Shown here: positions 9,856-20,109 of the stretch, piece after piece | Layout of the letters: each line of letters opens with the position of its first letter | Position numbering within the stretch: the first letter of the stretch is position 1 | Assembly (NCBI GenBank): GCA_026002835.1 | Contig: BPGC01000007.1 | Coordinates: forward strand, 20,989 to 84,988 | Direction: 5' to 3' | From: Candidatus Nitrosocaldaceae archaeon | Lineage (GTDB): Archaea > Thermoproteota > Nitrososphaeria > Nitrososphaerales > Nitrosocaldaceae | Length of the DNA stretch: 64,000 nt | Notes under the pieces: generated by a model | Databases searched by the model: none | Seen by the model: the letters and a program-made list of their open reading frames with translations, nothing else | Told to the model about the DNA's origin: nothing | Program-made: the position numbers and the translations under genes

Positions 9856-10539
9856 ATGAATAAAAGATCTATAATCAAATATAGTATAATAGTAGTAATT
9901 GCATCAATAATAATCATATATGCTCCTAGTATCTACACAACAATGTTATTAGCAATACAAGTTGAACCTAGTTATGAAGAGCCAGATATGACTCTTGAAG
10001 AATATAATATAAAAGAAGGAATAGGATCTTCTTCAATACCATATTATATAATGAATAAAGAGTCAGTAGAATATTCTATTAGAGGTGAGGTAATAGACGT
10101 TAGGAAACCTATAATATGGATTGAGAAAGGTGGAATACATGAGCACGCAATAATACCAGTAGATATATTGATTAAAGAGGTGTATAAAGGAGATCTGAAA
10201 AAAGGAGACATATTTACTCTATATGTAGATTCTATCAAATCCCATTACGAAGATTTACTTATAAATTATACAGCTGATGCATATTATATACCATCATATG
10301 AAGCTAGATACAAAGTAGGAGAAGAGGTTATAGTTCATATAAGTAAAGAAGAACCAGATATATTTAGAGAAGCTATTGGTAGTATAAGTAAAGAAGATGA
10401 GCACATAATTGATGAATATTATTATACAACATTGGGTAAATATAGCAAATATACCATAAAAGATAATTTAGCATACAATGAAGAGAAATATCCTTATGGA
10501 GTTCCAATACCTTACGTAGCATATGAAGCCTTACCCTAA
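9856..10539 (+). CDS. Signal-anchored extracytoplasmic protein, paralogue of 1097-1642
   Basis: I chose the ATG at 9856 over the GTG at 9847 because GGTGA sits at the right distance before it and the GTG abuts the upstream stop. About 227 residues: an N-terminal membrane helix (residues about 8-33), then a beta-rich domain with RGEVIDVRKPI, DILIKEVYKGDLKKGDIFTL and GEEVIVHISKEEPD. The order of motifs matches the 1097-1642 product, indicating a small family. It follows the matrixin-like protease and may be its partner. Function unknown. Confidence 0.6.
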   Translation: MNKRSIIKYSIIVVIASIIIIYAPSIYTTMLLAIQVEPSYEEPDMTLEEYNIKEGIGSSSIPYYIMNKESVEYSIRGEVIDVRKPIIWIEKGGIHEHAIIPVDILIKEVYKGDLKKGDIFTLYVDSIKSHYEDLLINYTADAYYIPSYEARYKVGEEVIVHISKEEPDIFREAIGSISKEDEHIIDEYYYTTLGKYSKYTIKDNLAYNEEKYPYGVPIPYVAYEALP

Positions 10540-10557
10540 TTTTTTAAATAAAAGTAG

Positions 10558-10995
10558 TTATTGATAATACTCTTTCTTTGCTTCTATTATAGCTCTCTCT
10601 AACTCTTCCTTCTTTTTGCTAATATTCTCTTTAATATTTCCATTTAACAATCCTTCTTCTATCAGTTCATTAGTTATCAATATCTTTGATAATGCCTTCT
10701 TATTATCAGATTCAACTATAGCTATTAGTGTTAAGATGATATCTAATCTACTCATTAACTCTCTTTTGCTATTAAAATCATCAGCATTCTTTATAGCATT
10801 ATCTGTCTCTTTCTTAATATCATATAATTTATCAATAAGCTCTTTATTATCATTAATACCGTTAGCAATTAATGATTCTAAATCATACTCTTTAATGATA
10901 GCATACATTCTCTTTAGGCTATTTATCCTATTATCATTCATATTCTCAATATCATACAGTCTGTATAGTTTCTGTCTTAATTTGAATAGATCCAT
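10558..10995 (-). CDS. Helical, probably coiled-coil protein
   Basis: 145 residues, nearly all predicted helix by composition (Lys/Glu/Asp/Ile/Leu/Asn heptads such as LRQKLYRLYDIENM and KKKEELERAIIEAKKEYY). No cysteines, no signal peptide and no motif I recognise. It ends convergently with the 9856-10539 gene and is preceded by the frameshifted 11007-11758 gene on the same strand, so the two may be one operon. Confidence 0.5.
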   Translation of the reverse strand: MDLFKLRQKLYRLYDIENMNDNRINSLKRMYAIIKEYDLESLIANGINDNKELIDKLYDIKKETDNAIKNADDFNSKRELMSRLDIILTLIAIVESDNKKALSKILITNELIEEGLLNGNIKENISKKKEELERAIIEAKKEYYQ

Positions 10996-11006
10996 TCTAT
11001 AATATA

Positions 11007-11758
11007 ATTATAGCATTGATCCAGAGGTATATGGTTTAACTCCATCTGTCAATATTCTCATATTATTAATACTATCTGGTAACATTAAAGATACTATCTC
11101 AAAATCTGCTAGTATAGGATATCTATGCAGAGTTAAAGAATGGTCTCTTTGGTTTGTTATAGATAATATTACTATACTTTACCTCTTCCATATTACTCAT
11201 GTCTTTTAATGCTACTAATAGTTCATTAAATAGTTTGTTAGTATTACTAGCAATCATTATGTTTGCTAGATAATGCTTTGCTGATAGTTTATGCTTTATC
11301 ATATCATTATAAGCATGGTATATACTATCTCTAACCTTCTCATGCTTCTTTAGATATAATGCTATATTACTTCTACTATCCTTTGCTTTAGTATGCATAG
11401 CAAATATAGCTATATCTTGCTCTTCTATCTGCTTATAGTCTGCTAATACTCTATACAATGCTAATGGTTCTAATCTATCAGTAAATGGTATAGCATAATG
11501 CTTCTTTAATCTCAATAATGCTTTATAGTTTAGATCTAAATCTAATAAATCATTATATTCTCTTAATGTTATATGCATTACATTATTGAACAATCTAGAA
11601 TACTCCTCATCTATCAATATAATAGGTTTTATTATATCTGGTTCTTTATAATAGAGTATGAATATCATTTCATCTATTCTCTCTATAACATACTTTAGAG
11701 TATTAGCTGTATCATTAAATTGATAGGTATCATGGAATACTATTGCATATTGCTTCAC
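11007..11758 (-). pseudogene. Possible stand-alone VirB4 N-terminal-like protein, frameshifted near its end
   Basis: The first 211 codons run from 11758 to a stop at 11123. The adjacent frame continues from about 11137 with LHRYPILADFEIVSLMLPDS and TDGVKPYTSGSML to a stop at 11007. Deleting one T from the TTT at 11135-11137 (read on the minus strand) restores a single protein of about 250 residues. The added tail, with a Leu-Pro turn and a TDG.KPY segment, resembles the region just before the ATPase core of VirB4/TraC proteins, but no Walker motif follows. The VirB4 link is tentative. Confidence 0.4.
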
Positions 11759-11777
11759 ATTATATAATTATATACTG

Positions 11778-12164
11778 ATGAGGGTAGTATGTATAAATGA
11801 GATAAAAGAGAAGCCAATAACAATATATGACTATATACCATATAATACTATGGAGAATAGTAAACCAATAGATAACCATAGATTGTATATTAGATATAAT
11901 AAGGAGAATAAGGAATATGAATTAGTTAAAGAGTATTACTTTACTAAAGCTCCTATAACTCATATAACTATTGATAATGGAAGGTATAAGATGATAAATG
12001 GATATAGCAATAATGAAGAAGAAGTATTGTATAGAAATAATGAGTTAAAACATGTAATAGCATTTGCTAATAATATAACTGCTAAGATATGGCAGATACA
12101 TGCATTAGCTATATGCCAACATAAAGAACCATTTAAAAGTATAAACTGTAATATAACTACCTAA
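11778..12164 (+). CDS. Hypothetical protein
   Basis: 128 residues, soluble, with mixed alpha/beta character (IYDYIPYNTMENSKPIDN, HRLYIRYNKENKEYELVKEY). Two cysteines lie near the C-terminus (LAICQHKEPF, SINCNITT). It starts divergently from the 11007-11758 gene with 19 bases between start codons, and a T-rich run follows its stop. No family recognised. Confidence 0.45.
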   Translation: MRVVCINEIKEKPITIYDYIPYNTMENSKPIDNHRLYIRYNKENKEYELVKEYYFTKAPITHITIDNGRYKMINGYSNNEEEVLYRNNELKHVIAFANNITAKIWQIHALAICQHKEPFKSINCNITT

Positions 12165-12191
12165 TTTTTTATAATAAAAATAATAATGGAG

Positions 12192-13043
12192 TTATAGATA
12201 CTTGCTAATTACTGTATGTAATCTATGAGTCATATATGATCTTGTTAATGCTCCAGCTCTACTATCATGATTAATGACATATGTTATTCCATTAAATACT
12301 TGCCATAGGTTCTCTTCTCTTAACAATTCTACTTTTAACCTATTATCCTCTCTTTCTATCCTTATTGGTGTTGATTTATAATACTTCATTGGGAAGTTTA
12401 GTTCTGCTAACTTTTCTGCTATCTCTTTATTTATTATCTTTCTAACCATCTTCTTATACATTATTGCTAATTGTTCTGCATAAGCTAATGCTGATTCTAA
12501 TGCTTTCTCAAAATCTGCTAATAGCTCTTTTGGATTGCCAACATGCCTTCTACTAAATGTTATACCTCTAACCTTTGCTGTTGCTCCATTCTTGCATGCT
12601 AGCCTATAACTGAAGCTATCTACTGCTAAACTGCTCGTTCCATCTATACTATTTCTTATTGATACTCCAAACTGAACCATATCATTAAGATCTACTTCTT
12701 TCAGTTTATCTGATAGAAGATCTATTACTATTGCATTCTCATGTCTATCTGTTCTGCTTCTTAATATTGATAGATTATATCTATCCTTTACATTATATAC
12801 CATATCCTCTACTAACTGATTAGGTATTACTGCAAAGTTTTTGCCAACTAATCCTACTATATCTAAATGCTTACCATATATGCCATTAACCTCTTTTACT
12901 ACTGCTTTTGTAAACCTTATCGGTTTTAATGATCCTTCCTCAGTCTTTAGATATATCTTACCCTCTCCTACTTTGTATTCTGGAAATGGATATGCTATAT
13001 CCTTTAATAGCAATGTTGCTTCTAATTGCTCTACTAACTCCAT
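12192..13043 (-). CDS. DUF932-like plasmid/phage protein
   Basis: 283 residues. The segment VQFGVSIRNSIDGTSSLAVD, followed by SFSYRLACKNGAT, closely resembles the core of DUF932/YfjQ-type proteins that occur on plasmids and phages, where a G.R.S.DG..A..V pattern precedes a Cys and the NGA motif. A helical stretch about residues 180-225 follows. The biochemical role of this family is unknown. Its presence supports an extrachromosomal origin for this region. Confidence 0.65.
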   Translation of the reverse strand: MELVEQLEATLLLKDIAYPFPEYKVGEGKIYLKTEEGSLKPIRFTKAVVKEVNGIYGKHLDIVGLVGKNFAVIPNQLVEDMVYNVKDRYNLSILRSRTDRHENAIVIDLLSDKLKEVDLNDMVQFGVSIRNSIDGTSSLAVDSFSYRLACKNGATAKVRGITFSRRHVGNPKELLADFEKALESALAYAEQLAIMYKKMVRKIINKEIAEKLAELNFPMKYYKSTPIRIEREDNRLKVELLREENLWQVFNGITYVINHDSRAGALTRSYMTHRLHTVISKYL

Positions 13044-13067
13044 AGTCTCTCATAATATAATTATAAT

Positions 13068-13241
13068 ATGATGAAAGAGGAGATTAGGAAATGTAATAAC
13101 TGTGAACATTTTGCAGTATGTTCAATTATCAGACATGTATTCCTAATACAGAATGAATATGCTGAAGATACAAAGCCATTTGATATCAATGATATAGCAA
13201 AGATATGCAGATATTATAGCAATATTAATGATCTAAGGTAA
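13068..13241 (+). CDS. 57-residue Cys-rich protein, zinc-finger-like
   Basis: Starts with two ATGs (13068 and 13071). It contains CNNCEHFAVC and a fourth Cys near the C-terminus (AKICRYYS), enough for a small zinc or Fe-S site. It is divergent from the DUF932-like gene with 24 bases between starts, so both are probably leaderless or nearly so. Function unknown. Confidence 0.45.
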   Translation: MMKEEIRKCNNCEHFAVCSIIRHVFLIQNEYAEDTKPFDINDIAKICRYYSNINDLR

Positions 13242-13275
13242 CTAAACTCCTCTTTTATTTCTATTATCTTATGAA

Positions 13276-13506
13276 ATGGAGTTATTTAACAAAATTAAAG
13301 AGAATGTAGAGATCTCTAATGATAGAAAGATAACATGCGTAAAGATAGAAGATAATAAGATAATACATGATAGGAATATCTGTAAAGAAGATTGTAACTC
13401 TGGAGTATGTTCAGTATTCATAGGTTGCTATCTCATAGAAGCAAAGAGGAGATTTAAAGAGAAGTTATATATTCATGATCATATAGATATAATTGAACTA
13501 TTATAA
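13276..13506 (+). CDS. 76-residue Cys-rich hypothetical protein
   Basis: Contains KITCVKIED, then RNICKEDCNSGVCSVFIGC, four closely spaced cysteines that suggest a metal site or disulfides. No signal peptide, so metal binding is more likely. It follows the 57-residue Cys protein by 34 bases on the same strand and could share its transcript. No family recognised. Confidence 0.4.
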   Translation: MELFNKIKENVEISNDRKITCVKIEDNKIIHDRNICKEDCNSGVCSVFIGCYLIEAKRRFKEKLYIHDHIDIIELL

Positions 13507-13582
13507 CCTCTATAGATTCGCTATATCTGTATTGCTATCTGATAGCAAACTCATTCTTTTTACAATAAAAAATATGAATGGT

Positions 13583-14032
13583 TTATGCTATTACTCCCTC
13601 TTTCTTAGCATTCTCTTCTGTATCTATATAGAAATCTATGTATGTAGAATTCTCTCCCTCTGTCTCTCCTAAGCCTATTATTACTAGCCTCTTGCCTTTT
13701 AGTTCCTTATGCTTATCAATCAAGGCTTTGAACTTGCTCTCTATTACAGTCTTGGCATTTAATACTAGACTCCTTGCCTCATTCTCCATTACTATCTCTT
13801 CCTCATTACCTTCTTCACTTTCTACAATATCCCTACCATAGATTACATTGCAGTCTAGTAACCATGCGTCCTTCTTCATTTTACCTGTCTTTGTTAGAGT
13901 TCTTGGTTCGTCTAATACCTCTATCAGTGCTTCAGCTTCTCCAGAGGGATTCCAGAAAGGAAAGCCTATTGCTCTATTTGCTTCTCTAGCCTTCTCTCTG
14001 TTGAATCTTATTATTGTTTTTGCTTTAGCCAT
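13583..14032 (-). CDS. Hypothetical protein next to RadA-like gene, acidic C-terminus
   Basis: Read from the ATG at 14032 (MAKAKTIIRFNREKAREA) this is 149 residues. A longer ORF opens at 14074, but its first 14 residues have an odd hydrophobic composition and overlap the likely TATA box. The middle has a beta-rich core (AEALIEVLD, DAWLLDCNVIYGRD), then an acidic stretch (ESEEGNEEEIVMENEA), a helix, and KRLVIIGLGETEGENSTYID. The layout would suit an OB-fold or RecA-accessory protein, and the RadA-like gene is 54 bases upstream on the same strand, but no motif proves it. Confidence 0.45.
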   Translation of the reverse strand: MAKAKTIIRFNREKAREANRAIGFPFWNPSGEAEALIEVLDEPRTLTKTGKMKKDAWLLDCNVIYGRDIVESEEGNEEEIVMENEARSLVLNAKTVIESKFKALIDKHKELKGKRLVIIGLGETEGENSTYIDFYIDTEENAKKEGVIA

Positions 14033-14085
14033 TCTTTGCTCATAATATAATAGTAAGAAACTAGCAATATTCAATGGAGAATATA

Positions 14086-15061
14086 TTATTTAGAACTCTT
14101 CTTCTCTTCTATATCCTCTACACCATTCTCTGTTAATCTGAATAATACTTCAGCTTCTGGATGATATGAACTATCTACTATCCTAGCATCCTATTCCTAC
14201 CGCTCTTCTTAAGATATATCCTATAAGTACTAGTATGAGCTAATACATGACCTCCAGTAGCCTTTGTAGGATCTCCAAAGTATACATCTGGTGCAGCTTG
14301 TGCTTGGTTAGTAACAACTACTGCTATATTGTATGTATCTGCTATCCTTACTAGCATATGCATAACTCTATTTATCCTCTGTTGTCTATCTGCTAATGTT
14401 CCTCTACCTAAGAACTCTGCTCTATAATGAGCTATAGCAGAGTCTACTATCAATAATCTAGCATTTATCCTATCTATCATCCTTCCAGCCTCTTCTAATA
14501 TAAGTTCTTGATGAGAGCTATTGTATGCCTTTGCTACCATTATATTCTCTAATGCTTTTTCTGGCTCTAATCCTTTTGCTTCTGCTATCTTGTATATCCT
14601 CTCTGGTCTAAATGTACCTTCAGTATCTATGTATAATGCATTAGCATTCAATCCTCCTTTATCTTTTGGTAGTTGAACCATAACACATAGTGTATGACAG
14701 ATCTGAGTCTTACCACTTCCATACTCTCCATAGAACTCTGTTACCGCTTGTGTTTCAATACCTCCTCCTAATAATGTATCTAACTTTTTGATATTAGTTG
14801 ATATCCTCTCTATCTCTTGCCTCTTCTTATATATATCAAATGCAGATATGTAATCTTTCTCCAATATCTTTAACTCTACTAATATTTCTCTAGCTTTATT
14901 GCATATCTCAATAGCTTTATCAAACCCTATATTAGTATCCTCAGCTATGCTTTGTGGTCCTCTATAAGATCTAGTATATTGTATATCACTATACCTTTTA
15001 ACTTCTCTATAGTTACTGAACCTACTCCTTTTATATTCTCAAGATCTAACTCTTTATCCAT
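14086..15061 (-). pseudogene. radA: RadA/Rad51-family recombinase, two frameshifts
   Basis: Three frames assemble a near-complete RadA of about 325 residues. The N-terminal helix-hairpin-helix region (LENIKGVGSVTIEKLK) starts at 15061. The frame changes in the A/T run at 14997-15001 and continues with PQSIAEDTNIGFDKAIEI. The core has Walker A (YGEYGSGKTQ), NALYIDTEGTFRPERI, Walker B (LLIVDSAIAHYR) and VVVTNQAQAAPD. After the stop at 14178 another frame carries RIVDSSYHPEAEVLFRLTEN to 14086. RadA is the archaeal strand-exchange recombinase. This copy may be plasmid-borne; read errors could explain both breaks. Confidence 0.8.
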
Positions 15062-15314
15062 TCTATATTATTATTAAAGTTCAATATTATTAATCTATGC
15101 TCTCTTATTTAAAGAGATATTAGAATTGTATAATCAGCAATTTTTATAACTAGTTTCAAATCATCATTTATGTACTAATGTTATATCATAGAACCCTTGA
15201 TTATAGAAACTATAGATCTCTGTCTTCATATGTTATTAGCATTTATATGCGGTTTGACTAATTTTAATCTAGTTTGAACCAAAACATATTACCTATAATA
15301 ACCATTGTGTATGC
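15062..15314. other. Trailer-side intergenic stretch of the CRISPR array
   Basis: 253 bases between the RadA-like start and the degenerate terminal repeat. I see no gene. A short segment (TTTGAACCAAAACA at about 15271) resembles part of the conserved noncoding element at 43016 and 54976 but is too short to interpret. Confidence 0.4.
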
Positions 15315-18300
15315 ATTTCAGTTCTCTTTTAAGATTCTACTAATAACACTGCTAAACTTATATGTGTAAGTGTAGTATACTTTCAGTTCTCTTTTAAGAT
15401 TCTACAATACGATATAATCAATAATGTAATATTACTGATAGACTTTCAGTTCTCTTTTAAGATTCTACTCAAAATAGACAAGTAGGAGCATCAGAATTAG
15501 ATGGTATATCTTTCAGTTCTCTTTTAAGATTCTACTGTATATTATTATAAAATAGCCGATGGAGAGGCATGGCATTACTTTCAGTTCTCTTTTAAGATTC
15601 TACTCTCAACTAGCGAATTAATAACTTTAATGAATTTACTAATCTTTCAGTTCTCTTTTAAGATTCTACGCAAAATAACAAAAATATGATAAAAAAGAAA
15701 GTATGGCAAGATCCTTTCAGTTCTCTTTTAAGATTCTACATAGAAACAATAAATAGATCATATATGGATATAGTCTTTCAGTTCTCTTTTAAGATTCTAC
15801 ACATAGTTTTGAGTGGTTTTATTCATGGCAGGAAGATCACTTTCAGTTCTCTTTTAAGATTCTACTTATTGAAGAAACGAAAAATACATTAAAAGGCTAT
15901 ATAGTCTTTCAGTTCTCTTTTAAGATTCTACACCATGCAATGATATCTCTATCTCCATATCCTCTAGGTATCTTTCAGTTCTCTTTTAAGATTCTACTGA
16001 AGGATATAGACATGCTAGTTACCATGAATGTTCAATCTTTCAGTTCTCTTTTAAGATTCTACAAAACCTGTAACGTATAACGGCAAAGCATTAAATGGAG
16101 TCTTTCAGTTCTCTTTTAAGATTCTACTAAATTGATCGAAGTTGATTCTCCATTTCCACTAGAACATCTTTCAGTTCTCTTTTAAGATTCTACCTGTGTT
16201 ATGGGATGGTATTTCAACCATACGCCCATATCTACTTTCAGTTCTCTTTTAAGATTCTACTTCTTATAATATCTAAGAGCATCATTATAATGATCAAGTC
16301 TTTCAGTTCTCTTTTAAGATTCTACCTTTCTTCTTTTTGCGTTTTACCATTAGTAATTATTGCAACTTTCAGTTCTCTTTTAAGATTCTACTGAAGTAAG
16401 AATAATCTAGATATGGTTGATTAACCAAATCTCTTTCAGTTCTCTTTTAAGATTCTACAAAGTTTTATTTTCAACAAAAGATGTAGTCTTAGGAGTACTT
16501 TCAGTTCTCTTTTAAGATTCTACCTCTGGATTTAAGCGTATAAGCCTCAGAAGTAAGTTATTTCTTTCAGTTCTCTTTTAAGATTCTACTTAATTATGAC
16601 ATAGGAAAAACCTTTATAGCGATGAATGACTTTCAGTTCTCTTTTAAGATTCTACTATAAAAACAGTATTAGACAGAGAAGATACTCTCACTAACTTTCA
16701 GTTCTCTTTTAAGATTCTACAACAAATCGTTATTAACACGTATTAAAGAAAAACTTAACTTTCAGTTCTCTTTTAAGATTCTACTTTATTACCAATTCTT
16801 CCACTCACATAGTCTGATAGACTTTCAGTTCTCTTTTAAGATTCTACATACAATATGTCTTGTGGTAATGCACTTAACGCAATGTCTTTCAGTTCTCTTT
16901 TAAGATTCTACTAGAGCCTTATACACTGATGTTAGCCAATCTTCAGTAAATATACTTTCAGTTCTCTTTTAAGATTCTACTTGTTACGGGCGGTCTAACA
17001 GTTGCCTTAGTGTTTGTGATCTTTCAGTTCTCTTTTAAGATTCTACGTGGGTTTACTTTATCGTTATGCATCCTTAATCCTGCACTTTCAGTTCTCTTTT
17101 AAGATTCTACATAATTATTTATGCGAATCTAACGATAATCAATTTTTTATACTTTCAGTTCTCTTTTAAGATTCTACTAAAATTAAAGTTCAGTATAAAG
17201 GTAAAAATTATTATATCTTTCAGTTCTCTTTTAAGATTCTACTTGACAAAGAGTTAGATAATCCTAATCAAGAGATAGTTCCCTTTCAGTTCTCTTTTAA
17301 GATTCTACAACATACGCAGCTAAGAAAGGTTGGCATGTACATAAAATCTTTCAGTTCTCTTTTAAGATTCTACCGCTAGGAAGATAAGCAGAGATTTAGA
17401 TGCTAAACTAAACTTTCAGTTCTCTTTTAAGATTCTACTTTCAGATGCATTAGAAGCCAAGAAAGTAGCATTGGCACTTTCAGTTCTCTTTTAAGATTCT
17501 ACTGATGCAGTTGATAAGAATGATGTAGAGCGTTTGTTCTTTCAGTTCTCTTTTAAGATTCTACAAATAGCATATAATCTAAAGATAACGGGGAATTTAT
17601 CATTCTTTCAGTTCTCTTTTAAGATTCTACTATTATATCAGGCAAGAAAGCGATAATGTATATTACTATACTTTCAGTTCTCTTTTAAGATTCTACTCAA
17701 GAAGATGATCAATACTATAAATGGCAAGTAACCTTTCAGTTCTCTTTTAAGATTCTACACACCATATTATATGGCAAGAAAATTAGCAAGAATAATACTT
17801 TCAGTTCTCTTTTAAGATTCTACTGTTTATCATTGTACATGGAGAACCATTTCGTACTATTTCTTTCAGTTCTCTTTTAAGATTCTACGCTGCGGGATTA
17901 TTTCCTAAACTCTTCTTTAATTGCCTTTCAGTTCTCTTTTAAGATTCTACCTAATATAGTTTCATGCCTTACCATTATACACCATGTTTCTTTCAGTTCT
18001 CTTTTAAGATTCTACGGAGAGAACGCTTACAAAGAATGAGATTAAGGCTTTATTTACTTTCAGTTCTCTTTTAAGATTCTACTTCTAGATGTTACTTCAT
18101 TATTTAACTTCAATGAATCTTTCAGTTCTCTTTTAAGATTCTACCATTTTTCATGCTTCAACACCTCCACTCTCACTTTTAACTTTCAGTTCTCTTTTAA
18201 GATTCTACGGTAAAAGGAAGGGTAAGAAAAGACCTTATTATGAATATCTTTCAGTTCTCTTTTAAGATTCTACTGCGTATTTGCATATCTACAACTCAGT

Positions 18301-19109
18301 CATCGATGGTGTCTTTCAGTTCTCTTTTAAGATTCTACGTATTTGCTGGTTCAGCGGCAGTATTCTTCGCTAAACCACTTTCAGTTCTCTTTTAAGATTC
18401 TACTCCTTACTATTTGTGTGAGGAATGACTCCTAATCTTCCTTTCAGTTCTCTTTTAAGATTCTACTTGAGAACTCTGCTTCAGCTAAAAATGGATACTT
18501 AATCTTTCAGTTCTCTTTTAAGATTCTACTGATAACCGCTGCATATAAGATAATAAACGAGCATCTTTCAGTTCTCTTTTAAGATTCTACTTTCTATAAC
18601 ACATATTTATTAAAAGTGGGTCTAATTTCTTTCAGTTCTCTTTTAAGATTCTACAGCATACAAACAAGAGCTGAAAATGATGTCTTTAGACTTTCAGTTC
18701 TCTTTTAAGATTCTACCTATGAGGAGAACTTAGTATATAATAGGAAGAAAGTACTTTCAGTTCTCTTTTAAGATTCTACTAAAACGGAATTAGCAGATCA
18801 TCTCGATGAAAAGCATCTTTCAGTTCTCTTTTAAGATTCTACAAAAATGTTGAAGACTTTGGGAAAATCGAGGAGTATGTTAACTTTCAGTTCTCTTTTA
18901 AGATTCTACCCAACATTCGAAACACAGATTAATAATACACCATCTAGCCTCTTTCAGTTCTCTTTTAAGATTCTACATAGAAGAACTGTAGCGTTAACTA
19001 TCAGCAGAGGTGTAACTTTCAGTTCTCTTTTAAGATTCTACCAAGGTGATGGCGATGAATGATTTTGGTTCATATATAAACATCTTTCAGTTCTCTTTTA
19101 AGATTCTAC
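15315..19109 (-). CRISPR. CRISPR array, 59 repeats of 26 nt and 58 spacers
   Basis: The repeat begins CTTTCAGTTCTC and ends AAGATTCTAC on the plus strand. Its complement ends in GAACTGAAAG, the usual 3' end of archaeal I-A type repeats, so the array is read leftward. I counted 59 copies, 58 of them identical. The leftmost (15315-15340) has an altered first base, as expected at the leader-distal end. Spacers are about 35-44 nt and all appear different. The leader lies at 19110-19233 beside cas6. Many spacers have an open frame that looks coding. Cas6 nearby should process the transcript for both interference modules. Confidence 0.98.
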
Positions 19110-19233
19110 CTCAAAGCTTATATATCACTTCCTTATGGATTCATGCTTAATACTTGTATACAAATTATTTGGATTAATAACGTAATATAAAGATTACTCA
19201 AAAACCTTTCAGACGGCTTACTAGAAAGGCTTG
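19110..19233 (-). promoter_or_regulatory. CRISPR leader with TATA-like promoter
   Basis: This AT-rich stretch joins the leader-proximal repeat to the cas6 stop. Read on the minus strand it contains CTTTATATTACG (plus coordinates about 19177-19188), a good archaeal TATA box that would start transcription about 25 bases further left, heading into the array. The leader of a type I-A array is also the site where Cas1-Cas2 insert new spacers. Confidence 0.6.
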
Positions 19234-19254
19234 TCACGCTTGCTTGTCTGAAAG
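19206..19254. repeat. Inverted repeat spanning the cas6 stop, stem shares the repeat's CTTTCAG end
   Basis: CTTTCAGAC (19206-19214) pairs perfectly with GTCTGAAAG (19246-19254) across a 31-base loop. The outer seven bases are the first seven of the CRISPR repeat. It covers the last codons of cas6. It could be a terminator-like hairpin, a Cas6 recognition site in the cas6 mRNA, or a worn repeat. Confidence 0.55.
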
Positions 19255-20085
19255 TATAAAAGTATTCACATTACCAAAACCAGTAGATCTAGACCTTCCT
19301 ATACCTATATAATTAGAGTATGCAAGTAATCTTTGTATAACATTATTATACTTACTTCTACTCTTAACTACTTTATAAACAGTCCATCCTATAAAACCTC
19401 TAGGCTTACGTCTTTTATCATATACTACAGTTACAGGTTTTATATAATGGTCAACCTCTACCAACATATAGTTTGAGTATAAAGATGCATATATAGGATT
19501 CTTAACTCTTAATTGTATAGGAGCATAAGTGTTCCAATGGTCTATTAAAGATCTCATCATTATGGATGGTATAGGAAATAATAGATGTCTACCTCTCTTA
19601 AATCTACCATAACTAGGTAATTGTATTAATATAGGTGAGACAAATACCATCTTTACAAAACCATTAGAGATGTCCAATTTAATATTATCGAATCTTCTAA
19701 TTGTTATATTTATAGAATCTATAGTTGCTGTAGAATTAAAGAGTTTTATGCTATTGTTGCTGAGATCTAGCATATCATTAAATGTATCGTTCTCATTAAG
19801 GATTAGTGTTGTAATAAATGAATATTGTTTATTAGCATAAAGAATCAATGGTCTATCTGTAATTCCATATTTTAGTAATGGCTTATCATCGCTTAAGATA
19901 GGAGATATAGATAATGGTTTGAATGATATATTACTGCTATATATATTAGAATATAATTCTGATATAGAGTGCAATAATATCTTACTAACCTTTGGAGAGA
20001 ATGGAGGTATTATAATATCTCTATCTACATTAAATCTAAACCTTGCTTGCAATATAACTTTAGCCAACAAGTAAGAAAGAAGCAT
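19234..20085 (-). CDS. cas6: Cas6 CRISPR RNA endonuclease
   Basis: 283 residues with the two-ferredoxin-fold RAMP pattern. Near the C-terminus it has KPRGFIGWTVYKV followed by IGIGRSRSTGFGNV, the Gly-rich loop that defines Cas6. Cas6 cuts the array transcript within each repeat to give crRNAs with an 8-nt 5' handle. Its position between leader and adaptation operon is normal for type I-A loci. The start is 24 bases from the divergent csa1 start, so the two promoters must overlap. Confidence 0.9.
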   Translation of the reverse strand: MLLSYLLAKVILQARFRFNVDRDIIIPPFSPKVSKILLHSISELYSNIYSSNISFKPLSISPILSDDKPLLKYGITDRPLILYANKQYSFITTLILNENDTFNDMLDLSNNSIKLFNSTATIDSINITIRRFDNIKLDISNGFVKMVFVSPILIQLPSYGRFKRGRHLLFPIPSIMMRSLIDHWNTYAPIQLRVKNPIYASLYSNYMLVEVDHYIKPVTVVYDKRRKPRGFIGWTVYKVVKSRSKYNNVIQRLLAYSNYIGIGRSRSTGFGNVNTFILSDKQA

Positions 20086-20109
20086 AAACCTAATAAACTT
20101 TAAAGTAGA

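Noticed and set aside
15686..19062. ORFs inside the CRISPR array
   Set aside because: They consist of repeat plus spacer sequence (the repeated peptide FSSLLRFY is the repeat translated).
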